NCBI GenBank assembly: GCA_013286325.1
Contig: JABDFZ010000001.1
Coordinates: 37,429 to 101,428, forward strand
DNA: 64,000 bases
DNA from: Bacteroidota bacterium
Lineage (GTDB): Bacteria; Bacteroidota; Bacteroidia; Sphingobacteriales; Sphingobacteriaceae
Reading direction: 5' to 3'
Shown piece after piece: positions 49,644 through 59,219 of this stretch (its first letter is position 1; every line of letters begins with the position of its first letter). The position numbers were made by a program, and so were the translations under genes. The notes under the pieces are model-generated. The model did not search any database. It was not told the DNA's origin and saw nothing but the letters and a program-made list of their open reading frames with translations.

Positions 49644-50424
49644 TGACTTTGAACTATATGAACTAATTTTTGTTACGGCATTTTTTTTTGCTGGTCTAAC
49701 TGGGTTTATTATTTATTTTTTAATATTATATAGAAAAAAACAAGTATTAAATTCAATTCAACAAGAAAAATTAGAAATTAAATTTCAACGGGAAATATTA
49801 AAAACCCAGCTCGAAGTACAGGAACAAACTATGCAAACCATTGGCGCTGATCTGCATGATAATATTGGGCAGTTGTTGAGTCTTACCTCGTTAACGCTTA
49901 ACTCTATTGAGTTAGATAATGAGCTAAAGGCCCGACAAAAAATTGATACCGCTATTGATCTCACTGTCCGTTCTATTAAAGAAATGCGTTTGCTTGGAAA
50001 ATTGTTACAGGGCGACCAGCTGATTGCGATGGGTTTGCCGGAAGCTATCAGGCATGAGATCAACTGGATTGAAAAATCAGGCCGCTATCAAATTAATTAT
50101 ACTGAAGAGGGGGAGATGCCTGCAATCAGCTGCACGGAAAAGGATCTTATTCTTTTCCGGATCATCCAGGAGATCTTAAATAATATTATGAAACACTCGC
50201 AAGCTACGGAGATAAATATTAAGCTAAATTACCAGGATGCATCGCTCCTATTAGCTGTTAATGATAACGGTATAGGCTTTAATGCAGATAATTTACCCAC
50301 AGAGCAAAGCGGCATGGGCTTGCAGAATATTCAAAAAAGAGCAGGCATAATTGGCGGCGAGGCTACGATCATTTCAAATCAGGGTGAGGGTACCACTATA
50401 ACTATTTTTACACCATATCCTTAA
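49624..50424 (+). CDS. sensor histidine kinase (HisKA_3, NarL-type)
   Basis: One TM; DLHDNIGQLLSLTSLTL H-box; NDNGIGFN and GMGLQNIQKRA ATPase boxes. Confidence 0.93.
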   Translation: MKSLINDDFELYELIFVTAFFFAGLTGFIIYFLILYRKKQVLNSIQQEKLEIKFQREILKTQLEVQEQTMQTIGADLHDNIGQLLSLTSLTLNSIELDNELKARQKIDTAIDLTVRSIKEMRLLGKLLQGDQLIAMGLPEAIRHEINWIEKSGRYQINYTEEGEMPAISCTEKDLILFRIIQEILNNIMKHSQATEINIKLNYQDASLLLAVNDNGIGFNADNLPTEQSGMGLQNIQKRAGIIGGEATIISNQGEGTTITIFTPYP

Positions 50425-50427
50425 ACA

Positions 50428-51069
50428 ATGCAAAAAGAACAGATATTAATTGCGATTGTTGACGACCATACACTTTTCAGGAATGGTGTTGCATCGCTTA
50501 TGGGTGAGTTTGAGGAATTAAAGGTTGTTTTTGAAGCCGAAAACGGCGAACAGATGCAATATATGTTGGCGAAAAAACCTTTGCCGCAAGTAATATTAAT
50601 GGATATTAATATGCCTGTGATTGACGGTTATGCTGCAACCAAATGGCTTAAAGAAAGGTATCCCAAGATCAGGGTTTTGGCGCTAAGTATGTTTGAGGAT
50701 GATAAGGCGGTTATCCGGATGATAAAAAGCGGGGCAAACGGCTATGTGTTAAAAGAATCAAAACCAAGGGAGCTTTTGGAGGCTATTAAAACTGTTAATG
50801 AAAAAGGTGTTTTTATTAACGAAATGGTTTCAGGTAAACTTATCCGTACCGTTGCGGGTGACGAAACGCCTCCCGATTTCTCGGGCAAAGAGCTTGAGTT
50901 TTTAAAGCTATGCTGCTCGGAATTAACCTATAAAGAAATTGCTGATAAAATGTTTGTAAGCCCGCGTACAGTTGATAACTACCGTGAGTCGCTTTTTCAA
51001 AAGCTTAACCTAAAAACAAGGACAGGGCTGGTGATGTATGCCATTAAAAATGAAATTTTTAAATTGTAG
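50428..51069 (+). CDS. NarL/LuxR-type response regulator
   Basis: AIVDDHTLFRNGV receiver; ELTYKEIADKMFVSPRTVDNYRESLFQKLNLKTRTGL HTH. Confidence 0.95.
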   Translation: MQKEQILIAIVDDHTLFRNGVASLMGEFEELKVVFEAENGEQMQYMLAKKPLPQVILMDINMPVIDGYAATKWLKERYPKIRVLALSMFEDDKAVIRMIKSGANGYVLKESKPRELLEAIKTVNEKGVFINEMVSGKLIRTVAGDETPPDFSGKELEFLKLCCSELTYKEIADKMFVSPRTVDNYRESLFQKLNLKTRTGLVMYAIKNEIFKL

Positions 51070-51202
51070 ATTTAGCTTTCGATGCTCATATCGGGCTTTA
51101 GGCAGCTTTCAAACCACAGTTTTCCACACCTTCTGGTTAACTTTTTGCTTATAGGTGGTTAAAATAAAGTTATCTTAGGCAATTAATATCATTTAAAGCG
51201 GT

Positions 51203-52423
51203 TTGTCACAAAAGTCAGTTCAAAATTATATACCGGCATTAACAGGAGTGCGTGCAATGGCAGCCTTCCTTGTATTTATATCCCACTTTGCGTATGTTTT
51301 TGATGATAAATTTCCACACATTATACAACGTTTCCTGGGTGAGTTCCACATTGGGGTAAGTATTTTCTTTGTGCTGTCGGGCTTTCTGATCACTTTCCGT
51401 TATTACAACAGCTTCAATTTAACTACCGACTGGTTTAAGCAATATTTAAAAAACAGGGTTGCGCGTATTTACCCGATGTATTTCTTGCTGACAGTAGCTG
51501 CTTTTGTTTACTATTTTATCACTAAAGATCAAACTATAACAAAAGGTTCATCCAACCCGGTAGGGTTAATGGTATTGAACATAACTTTTATACGCGGTTT
51601 TTTTTATCAGTACTGGGATACCGGTATAGCGCAGGGATGGTCGCTTACGGTTGAGGAATGCTTTTATTTCTCTGCTCCAATTATTTTCCTTATCGCCAAA
51701 AAATATAATAAATTCTATATACAGCCGGTAATTATTACGCTGTTCGCTATCGCGATGGTGTTCATTTTCCGGGATATAAACTGGCATGGTTTTTTTGGCA
51801 ATTTTACATTTGTGCTGTGCTTTACCTTTTTTGGCCGGTGCTTTGAATTTTTTGTTGGTGTACAATTAGCCAGGTATGTGCTTAAAAACGGTTTTACGCG
51901 CACGCATAAATTCAGCTTTACCTACGGGGGCTTTATTATGATATTTGTTTGTGTGTTTGTTATGGCGCTACAAACACCAATAGCACCCTGGATTGCCGGA
52001 TTAGAGACCCCGGTAGGCATAATCACTAACAATTACTTTTTATGCGTGATGGTGGCCTTTTTCTTTTACGGCATCTTAACCGAGGAAACCGCATTTAAAA
52101 AGCTGCTGGCAACACCATTTGTAGAACTGCTTGGCAAGAGCTCTTATATATTCTACCTCATCCATTTGGGGTGGATGTATAACCTGATACATGATAACAT
52201 TAACCACCTTAATGACTATATTTTTACGCTTTATGATAGATGGGGGAAAGATTGGTTTTCGCCCTTTCAATACGATAGTTTAAACCTTCTGTACATTTTT
52301 ATCGTATTAAACGCCGTTTCTATATGTTTATTTAAACTAATTGAGGAACCACTAAATCATTATATCCGTAAATCAGACTTTTTAATAAAGTATAAACCAC
52401 GCCCTAAAGGGATTGAAGATTAA
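51203..52423 (+). CDS. acyltransferase family 3 (OafA/YrhL-like) membrane protein
   Basis: YIPALTGVRAMAAFLVFISHF...GEFHIGVSIFFVLSGFLITFRYY; TTG start. Confidence 0.93.
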   Translation: MSQKSVQNYIPALTGVRAMAAFLVFISHFAYVFDDKFPHIIQRFLGEFHIGVSIFFVLSGFLITFRYYNSFNLTTDWFKQYLKNRVARIYPMYFLLTVAAFVYYFITKDQTITKGSSNPVGLMVLNITFIRGFFYQYWDTGIAQGWSLTVEECFYFSAPIIFLIAKKYNKFYIQPVIITLFAIAMVFIFRDINWHGFFGNFTFVLCFTFFGRCFEFFVGVQLARYVLKNGFTRTHKFSFTYGGFIMIFVCVFVMALQTPIAPWIAGLETPVGIITNNYFLCVMVAFFFYGILTEETAFKKLLATPFVELLGKSSYIFYLIHLGWMYNLIHDNINHLNDYIFTLYDRWGKDWFSPFQYDSLNLLYIFIVLNAVSICLFKLIEEPLNHYIRKSDFLIKYKPRPKGIED

Positions 52424-52455
52424 CGGATGTATTTGGCCTGTGGATTTATTATCTG

Positions 52456-53304
52456 ATGAAAAGAACATTTACGTTTACTTTTTCCTGGTGCCTGTTTTTT
52501 GTTTTGATATCTACATTTAAAACATTTGCAGGTTTCCCTATTGGTAAATACCGTAATGTTGTTGTTCCTACCTTCTCTTATTACCGCCAAACAGACAGGT
52601 TTGATATTAGTGGTAATATTATAAAGGGCAAACCAGGCGCCAGTTTTACCTCTTTTTCGGCTAATTTATATATTGGTTATGGCATTTCACGCCGATTGGA
52701 TATTATTGCTACCGTACCTTATTTATACCAGGTGAATAAATTGGCTCCTGGCCCGGGTAATACCCTGATTAACCAGGGAGCAGGTGATCTGCTTGTTGGC
52801 TTAAGCTATAACCTGATAAATTTTAATTACATAAGGTATCTTTCTGTGCAGGTATCGGGCATTGCACCGCTATATAAAACAAATGGCGGAGAGTCAGCTT
52901 TGGGTTTAGGAAACTATGGCAGTGAGGTTAAGCTGATGTATTGCGGAAACCTGCCGAAAGCTATTTTTGACAAAGGTTATTTCAATACAGAGCTTGCTTA
53001 TCGCAGGTATTTTAATGCACAGGGGCCGGATCAGGTAAGCTTTACAGGCACGTTTGGTTATCCACTAAACAAACACAACCAGTTGAGCCTTGATATTTTA
53101 CTTTTCCGTTCATTTAGTTCGAACAAAGAATTTAACAATAACTTTTATGCCGAACGGGATTATGCTTTTTTTAAGCCCCAGTTGAACTATGGGCATCAGT
53201 TTACCCGTCGGTTTACCATGTTTGTTGGTGGGTTTTATGTGCCATTCGGGTTAAATACTGGGGTTGGCTATGGCGGCACAGCTTTAGCGGTTATTAAATT
53301 ATAG
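52456..53304 (+). CDS. outer-membrane protein (phenol MetA-like/transporter-type beta barrel), copy A
   Basis: Signal peptide, FPIGKYRNVVVPTFSYY...LYIGYGISRRLDIIATVPYLY; paralog of 56233-57093. Confidence 0.7.
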   Translation: MKRTFTFTFSWCLFFVLISTFKTFAGFPIGKYRNVVVPTFSYYRQTDRFDISGNIIKGKPGASFTSFSANLYIGYGISRRLDIIATVPYLYQVNKLAPGPGNTLINQGAGDLLVGLSYNLINFNYIRYLSVQVSGIAPLYKTNGGESALGLGNYGSEVKLMYCGNLPKAIFDKGYFNTELAYRRYFNAQGPDQVSFTGTFGYPLNKHNQLSLDILLFRSFSSNKEFNNNFYAERDYAFFKPQLNYGHQFTRRFTMFVGGFYVPFGLNTGVGYGGTALAVIKL

Positions 53305-53306
53305 TT

Positions 53307-54644
53307 ATGAAAAGGATCAGCTATTTAATTATTCTTTCTATTTGCTTGCTGCTTGTTGCTTCTTTAAAGGTTGCAGCCCAGGAACAGGAGGAAGAAGCTG
53401 TTGAGACTGGAGATGTTGTGCTGAAACCTATGCCTCAAAACAAAAATGCCCTTTTCAAAAGCAATGAAGAGATAAGGTACAAAATACAGGTAAGCAATAA
53501 TACAAACCAATATCAAAACGGAAAGATCTCTTATATAATCACAACCGATGAAGGGAAAAAAATCGCTATTGATTCGGTTCATTTGAGCATCAGGGGTAGC
53601 TCTAATAAGGAGCTACTGATAAAGATCTCACCAAAAGGAGCCGGATTCTACAGGATAAATTTTATAGTGAACCTGCCTGAATATGATGATACCGTGAGAA
53701 GAGTATTTGGTGTAGATCCTGAAAAGATCCGATCGCAATTGCATAAACCTACCGATTTTGATGTTTTCTGGAAACAAAGCCGCGAGCAGTTGGCAAAGGT
53801 AGTCCCAAGTTATCGGGTATTGGAACGACGTGACCTCTCAACCGACGAGAAAAGGGTCTATGCAGTCGAAATGCGTTCGTATGGTGATATACTGATCCGC
53901 GGCTGGTTAGTTATTCCGCGCGACGGGAAAAAGTTTCCGGTACACTATCGTGTTCCGGGGTATGTAGTTACGTTAAAGCCTAATATGGATAACGACGACT
54001 TTATTGCGTTCGACCTGAATGTGCGCGGAAACGGCAACAGTAAGGACGTAATTAATATCGGTACAGACATTTACTCTGTAGTAAACATCGATAATAAGGA
54101 TAAATACATTTACAGAGGTGTATATATGGATTGCCTGCGCGGGCTCGATTTTTTGTATTCGCATGCTAACCTGGGTATTGATACATCCAAGATTTTTGTT
54201 GAGGGAGGAAGTCAGGGTGGTTCGTTAGCACTGATTACTGCAGCGCTTGATAAAAGGGTGAAATTATTAACCATTCAGGTGCCTTTATATGCCGATATCC
54301 ATGATAACTTCGCGATATCAGAATCGTACGATAAACAGGTTTTTCCATTTAAAGTATTCAGGAAATATCAGAGTCAGCATGCCGGCTTTACATGGGATAA
54401 ATTCTTCAGCACATTTGATTATTACGATCCGCAAAATTTTGCTCCGATGGTAAAATGCCCAGTGCTGATGGGGATAGGATTACTTGACCAGTTTTGCCCG
54501 CCGCGCTGCAGCATGTCTTTGTACAACCATATCGGCAGTACGAACAAGGAGTTTGTTTGTGTACCAAACTCCACTCACGAAGTAAATTTTAATTATTTCA
54601 TGTTCCAGAATTTATGGCTCCGCGAAAAATTCAGGATACCCTAA
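53307..54644 (+). CDS. secreted acetylxylan-esterase-like alpha/beta hydrolase, copy A
   Basis: VEGGSQGGSLALITAALDKRVK nucleophile elbow, GLLDQFCPP acid, STHEVNF His; N-terminal beta-sandwich-like region. Confidence 0.85.
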   Translation: MKRISYLIILSICLLLVASLKVAAQEQEEEAVETGDVVLKPMPQNKNALFKSNEEIRYKIQVSNNTNQYQNGKISYIITTDEGKKIAIDSVHLSIRGSSNKELLIKISPKGAGFYRINFIVNLPEYDDTVRRVFGVDPEKIRSQLHKPTDFDVFWKQSREQLAKVVPSYRVLERRDLSTDEKRVYAVEMRSYGDILIRGWLVIPRDGKKFPVHYRVPGYVVTLKPNMDNDDFIAFDLNVRGNGNSKDVINIGTDIYSVVNIDNKDKYIYRGVYMDCLRGLDFLYSHANLGIDTSKIFVEGGSQGGSLALITAALDKRVKLLTIQVPLYADIHDNFAISESYDKQVFPFKVFRKYQSQHAGFTWDKFFSTFDYYDPQNFAPMVKCPVLMGIGLLDQFCPPRCSMSLYNHIGSTNKEFVCVPNSTHEVNFNYFMFQNLWLREKFRIP

Positions 54645-54903
54645 AACCTGATAACTGTTGAAATGTTTACCCATTAATTAAAGAATAATAATATATAAGT
54701 GAATTGAAATATCCCCAAAAGGGCTATTTTTAACCTAATTAAGCACGTAACAGATAGTATTAATATAAAGGTTAAACAATAAAGTAAATTTCGGCACGGT
54801 AATAGCCATACAAGGCCGATAAAAAAGTTAAAATCAGGCTAATGCTGATTATTAAACATTTTGCAGAGGTTAAAATACTTCGGCTAAATTTATGAGTTAA
54901 AAT

Positions 54904-56217
54904 ATGATGGTAAGATTTACAAATAAATTCTCAACTTTAGTTTGCATGCTGGTTGCCATTTTAGCAACACAGCAGGCATTTGCGCAAGGCGGGAGTAGTG
55001 AAGGCACGGTAAATGCCGTTGTGACCACGCATAGCAATGACGGTATTTTTAATTCAACAGCATCTTATACATTCGATGTTACCAACAACTACCCAAATCA
55101 GCAGGTTGGACGGGTTAAATATGTGGTAACTACCGAATCAGGCAAAAAATTAAAATCAGATTCGGTACATGTAAGCCTCGGCAAAAACAGCTCAGCCAGT
55201 TACAATTTTGATATTCCGGGGTTAAAATCTGGTTTTTATAAAATCAACTTCATGATCAATACCACTGATTATGACGATACAACACGTAAAGCATTTGGTA
55301 TAAAACCTGAGGATATCAGGTCGCAATATGGAAAACCTGCCGATTTTGATAAATTTTGGGATAATGCAAAAGCCGAGCTTGCTAAGGTAAAACCTGAATT
55401 TAAGGTTACTGAATTGCCAGACTCAAGCAAGGATAAGCGTAATGTATTTTTAGTTGAAATGAAATCAATAGACGGATTAACCATCAGAGGGTGGTTAACC
55501 GAGCCTATTACAAAAAACAAGAATAAAAAATTTGTAGTAATGCTGGCCCTTCCGGGCTACCAGGTTGATTTAAAGCCTCTATACGGCCTTGATCCGGATA
55601 TTGCCATTCTATCCTTAAATATAAGGGGACAGGGAAACAGCAGAGATGTAATTAATGTACGCAGGGAAACTTATATCACCCTGGGCATTGAAGATAAAAA
55701 TAAATATGTTTTACGCGGCGCTATTATGGACTGTGTGCGTGCGGTTGATTTTATATTTACACGCCCTGAATTAAGGCATGATAATATAATTGCAGTCGGC
55801 GGAAGTTTGGGTGGTTTCCTGGCGCTTGCAACTTCTGGCATTGATAAACGTATAAGCTTCTGTTCAGCTGCGAATCCTATACTTAGTGATGTACGCAATT
55901 TGGTTAGCGAAGTTGACTGGCCGTTTATTGATATAAAGAAATACGTTAATACAAGGCCGGGATTAACTTTTGATAAGGTGCTAAATAATATGGATTATTT
56001 TGATGCTAAAAATTTTGCATCAAGTATAAAATGCCGCACATTGGTTGGCATGGGTCTGGTTGATAATATTGCACCTCCAAATACAGTACAAACACTTTAT
56101 AATGGAATTACGGCAGACAAACACCTGATCATATTCAGAGACCTTGCGCACGAAATTGGTAAGAAATACGTGATATATGAAGGGCGCTGGATGCGGGATA
56201 CATTTGCATTGTTTTAA
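54904..56217 (+). CDS. secreted acetylxylan-esterase-like alpha/beta hydrolase, copy B
   Basis: Same architecture as copy A; nucleophile elbow AVGGSLGGFLAL, GLVDNIAPP, LAHEIGK. Confidence 0.85.
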   Translation: MMVRFTNKFSTLVCMLVAILATQQAFAQGGSSEGTVNAVVTTHSNDGIFNSTASYTFDVTNNYPNQQVGRVKYVVTTESGKKLKSDSVHVSLGKNSSASYNFDIPGLKSGFYKINFMINTTDYDDTTRKAFGIKPEDIRSQYGKPADFDKFWDNAKAELAKVKPEFKVTELPDSSKDKRNVFLVEMKSIDGLTIRGWLTEPITKNKNKKFVVMLALPGYQVDLKPLYGLDPDIAILSLNIRGQGNSRDVINVRRETYITLGIEDKNKYVLRGAIMDCVRAVDFIFTRPELRHDNIIAVGGSLGGFLALATSGIDKRISFCSAANPILSDVRNLVSEVDWPFIDIKKYVNTRPGLTFDKVLNNMDYFDAKNFASSIKCRTLVGMGLVDNIAPPNTVQTLYNGITADKHLIIFRDLAHEIGKKYVIYEGRWMRDTFALF

Positions 56218-56232
56218 CATTAACCACAAATC

Positions 56233-57093
56233 ATGAGCCTTTTAAAAACAATTACCAAACTTTCATTTTTAACATTAGTACTTTTTATAACGGCGCAAAG
56301 CGTAAGTTATGCCGATGGTGGTTTCCCGGTAAGACCAGGCCGGTTATTGATAGCCCCTTCTGTAAGCTACTTTTTTGCTAACTCTCAATGGGACTCCACC
56401 GGAGTAAAAAAAGCATTTGCAAACAACGGCCGTTTTTCGTCGGTTGGTGTTACATTATATGCAGAATATGGAATAAGCAGGAAATTTGCAGCGGTAGCCT
56501 CGGTTCCGTTTGTATATAATATGTATACCCAAAACACTGCCCCAACCAGCACTAATAGCTCTGGCCTTGCCGATATGGAAACAGGCTTAAGATATTACCT
56601 GGCTAATATTGATTTTATTTACTATTTTTCTATCCAGGGAACAGCTATTACGCCTTTATATTCAAATAACGCCAGCTTAGGTTATGGCCAGGAAGGTGCG
56701 GAACTAAAACTTGCATTTTCCGGAACTGGTAAATTGGGAACTTTAAGTACTTACTTTAATGCGGCCGATGGCATACGCCAGTATTTTGGCACAAACGGCC
56801 CTATTCAAAACAGGTACAACGCAACTTTCGGGCTATCACTTGATGAGGAGTATGAAAACCAGATCTCGGCAACAGTAAGCGGGATTTATTCACAAAGTAA
56901 TGATAAAAGATTCTCGGTAATACCCGAAACAAATAAAGATTTTTCATTCCTGCAGGCCTCTATAGGTTTCGGCCATTCATTTACAAGGGAAACTTCATTG
57001 TTTTTAAGCGGTGGCCGCTTCTTAACAGGCCGTAACACAGGCATAGGTACTTCAGTATCGCTTGCCTTTATATACAGGTTGGATTACAGATAA
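56233..57093 (+). CDS. outer-membrane protein, copy B (paralog of 52456-53304)
   Basis: GFPVRPGRLLIAPSVSYF...LYAEYGISRKFAAVASVPFVYN. Confidence 0.7.
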   Translation: MSLLKTITKLSFLTLVLFITAQSVSYADGGFPVRPGRLLIAPSVSYFFANSQWDSTGVKKAFANNGRFSSVGVTLYAEYGISRKFAAVASVPFVYNMYTQNTAPTSTNSSGLADMETGLRYYLANIDFIYYFSIQGTAITPLYSNNASLGYGQEGAELKLAFSGTGKLGTLSTYFNAADGIRQYFGTNGPIQNRYNATFGLSLDEEYENQISATVSGIYSQSNDKRFSVIPETNKDFSFLQASIGFGHSFTRETSLFLSGGRFLTGRNTGIGTSVSLAFIYRLDYR

Positions 57094-57118
57094 TTTTAGC
57101 TGAAAGCAAAGAAATTAG

Positions 57119-57160
57119 AAGCCGGAGTTTATTGAATATTTCAATAGCTTTCGGCTTTTT
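57119..57160. terminator. nested stem-loop between convergent genes
   Basis: aagccggag...tattgaatatttcaata...ctttcggctttttgcttt. Confidence 0.55.
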
Positions 57161-57169
57161 GCTTTAAGT

Positions 57170-57643
57170 TTAATGCCCGAACTCCCCGAACATTTCCTTT
57201 ATTGCTTTTTCGCGGTAACTGAAAATGTCTTTGATTTGTTTATCTACTAAAATTTTATTGGCCCAGGTACCAATAAAGCCATATGGGATGGCATAGTGTA
57301 AAATATCATTCATCAGTACCCCTCCATTTATAGCTTTGAAATGATGCTGATGATGCCACAGGGCATAAGGACCAAAGCGTTGTTCGTCCACAAAATATTC
57401 GCCTTCTTTTACATGGGTTATCTCAGTCATCCAGTTCATCTTTATGCCTAATACCGGCGCTATTTTGTAAGTAATAATCATCCCGGCATAAATTTTAGTG
57501 GTCTCCGTAAAATCCGAAGTAACCTTAAAGCTCATGTTCTTAGGGGTAATTTTAGCGAGATTTAGTGGTGATGAAAAAAAGTCCCAGGCTTCATTTAAGG
57601 TAATGGGGATGGCTTGTTCAGTTTTTACCAGGTATGTTTTCAT
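57170..57643 (-). CDS. SRPBCC family (polyketide cyclase-like) protein
   Basis: LNEAWDFFSSPLNLAKITPKNMSFKVTS...MNDILHYAIPYGFIG. Confidence 0.85.
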   Translation of the reverse strand: MKTYLVKTEQAIPITLNEAWDFFSSPLNLAKITPKNMSFKVTSDFTETTKIYAGMIITYKIAPVLGIKMNWMTEITHVKEGEYFVDEQRFGPYALWHHQHHFKAINGGVLMNDILHYAIPYGFIGTWANKILVDKQIKDIFSYREKAIKEMFGEFGH

Positions 57644-57691
57644 AAAGCATGTAAAATAGTGTGTTTGGCGATTGAACCATTATCAGACTCC

Positions 57692-58240
57692 TTAATGTTT
57701 CTCAGCTTGTACCTGTTTCATGGCCTTTTCCAATTCCTTAATGAATTTTGGCTTATAAGGCGGGTTGCCATTTTTCTGCTGAATATCTAAAGTAAACATT
57801 GCTCCATTATTCCTGGAATTATTAGTCATAATTGAAATCATGACTTTATCGTTCGTTTTTAAAGTCCAATTTAAATCTTTATTTATTCTTTTATAATCTG
57901 ATTTAGGATTATCGAACCTGGCTATTAAGGCCGGCATATATTTAACGTTACTGAACCCGGTCATATAATGAATACAAACCCCTTTAGGAGAAAACATAAA
58001 AAGTCTTATAAATATTCCGGTCCGGTCAATCGTTGTGGAAGGAAATTCATACATTAATTGATTTCCCTGGGTATTTGTAATAATATCGAGAGTTACAACC
58101 TCCTTTTTTAAAATTCCTTGCTGCCCTTTCATGTATTCCTTTATCTGTTTCACATTGGCATTCAGCAATTCCTGACACTTTACTTCTGATCTTATAAATA
58201 AAACCAATAAAAGAGATATACCTAATCTTAATGCTTTCAT
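57692..58240 (-). CDS. hypothetical secreted protein
   Basis: Start adjusted to MKALRLGISLLLVLF. Confidence 0.5.
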   Translation of the reverse strand: MKALRLGISLLLVLFIRSEVKCQELLNANVKQIKEYMKGQQGILKKEVVTLDIITNTQGNQLMYEFPSTTIDRTGIFIRLFMFSPKGVCIHYMTGFSNVKYMPALIARFDNPKSDYKRINKDLNWTLKTNDKVMISIMTNNSRNNGAMFTLDIQQKNGNPPYKPKFIKELEKAMKQVQAEKH

Positions 58241-58268
58241 TTTTTGTGGCCAAACAATCCTATTTATT

Positions 58269-58589
58269 TTATCTCTCATAAATAGTATCTCTACTATTTT
58301 TTCTTATTAGCATAATTAACAAATTGTCTTTCTTTTTAATTATAGTATCTCCAACGTGAATTTTAATTTGCCTATCCCACTGTACATTATAAAGATAATA
58401 TTTTTTATAATGTACTGTTACAGAAGGAGTGTGTTGCCCATCGTAGCTAACTTTTTGAACAGGTCCTTTAAAACTCCATTTTAAAGCTTTTTTAGGCTCA
58501 AGAATGCTATTAGTAATAAATATAATTACCATTACAAAAAAAATAATTTTCACAGCTGAATCGTACTCTCTCTTAACATTTAAATCCAT
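58269..58589 (-). CDS. hypothetical membrane-anchored protein
   Basis: MDLNVKREYDSAVKIIFFVMVIIFITNSI; one TM. Confidence 0.45.
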   Translation of the reverse strand: MDLNVKREYDSAVKIIFFVMVIIFITNSILEPKKALKWSFKGPVQKVSYDGQHTPSVTVHYKKYYLYNVQWDRQIKIHVGDTIIKKKDNLLIMLIRKNSRDTIYER

Positions 58590-58618
58590 ATAGCAGCTTT
58601 GTGTATCTGTATCCAAAT

Positions 58619-59086
58619 TTATTCATCAAGCCCTATTCGCATTTCGAGTAAATTTGGGATAAAACCGGCTTTTTCGTAAGCTTTAATTGCAGGCAAATTT
58701 TCATTATAAACTTCCAGTCGCATTTCGGTTACGCCCATAGAAATAACCCATTGCTTAAGCGCCTCAATAATTATATTATTTACACCCTTTCCCCTATGCT
58801 CTGGTTTTACATACATAAAGCCCAAATAGGCATGTTTAGGGTGTTTCAGGTAGACCTTTGAATCTTCTATCCGTGCATATGCAGAACCTATTAATTCGCC
58901 ATTTATTTCTGCTACAATAACCTCCACATGAGGTGCGGCAATCATTCCTGCAATGTCGTAATAGTGAATTTCGCCTTCTTTTAATGTCGGATCAAAAGGG
59001 CGTTCTGCTGTAATAATACCCTGCTCAAAGCTCAATAATATCTTTAGGTCACTTAACTCTGCCTTTCTTGTAATAATATGTTCCAT
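58619..59086 (-). CDS. GNAT family N-acetyltransferase
   Basis: LGFMYVKPEHRGKGVNNIIIEALKQW...YNENLPAIKAYEKAGF. Confidence 0.93.
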   Translation of the reverse strand: MEHIITRKAELSDLKILLSFEQGIITAERPFDPTLKEGEIHYYDIAGMIAAPHVEVIVAEINGELIGSAYARIEDSKVYLKHPKHAYLGFMYVKPEHRGKGVNNIIIEALKQWVISMGVTEMRLEVYNENLPAIKAYEKAGFIPNLLEMRIGLDE

Positions 59087-59090
59087 TGTT

Positions 59091-59219
59091 TTAATTAGTG
59101 AATTGGTAATTTAGTGAATGACTAATTGTGAATTAGCGATTTAGTGATTGAATTATCGGATGATAGGATAAATATCCTAATATTCACTCAATCACTAACT
59201 CCCCCATTCACTAATTAAT
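59091..59219. repeat. intergenic spacer of TTAGTGA(A/T)T words and inverse
   Basis: ttaattagtgaattggtaatttagtgaatgactaattgtgaattagcgatttagtgattgaat ... attcactcaatcactaactcccccattcactaattaata. Confidence 0.8.
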
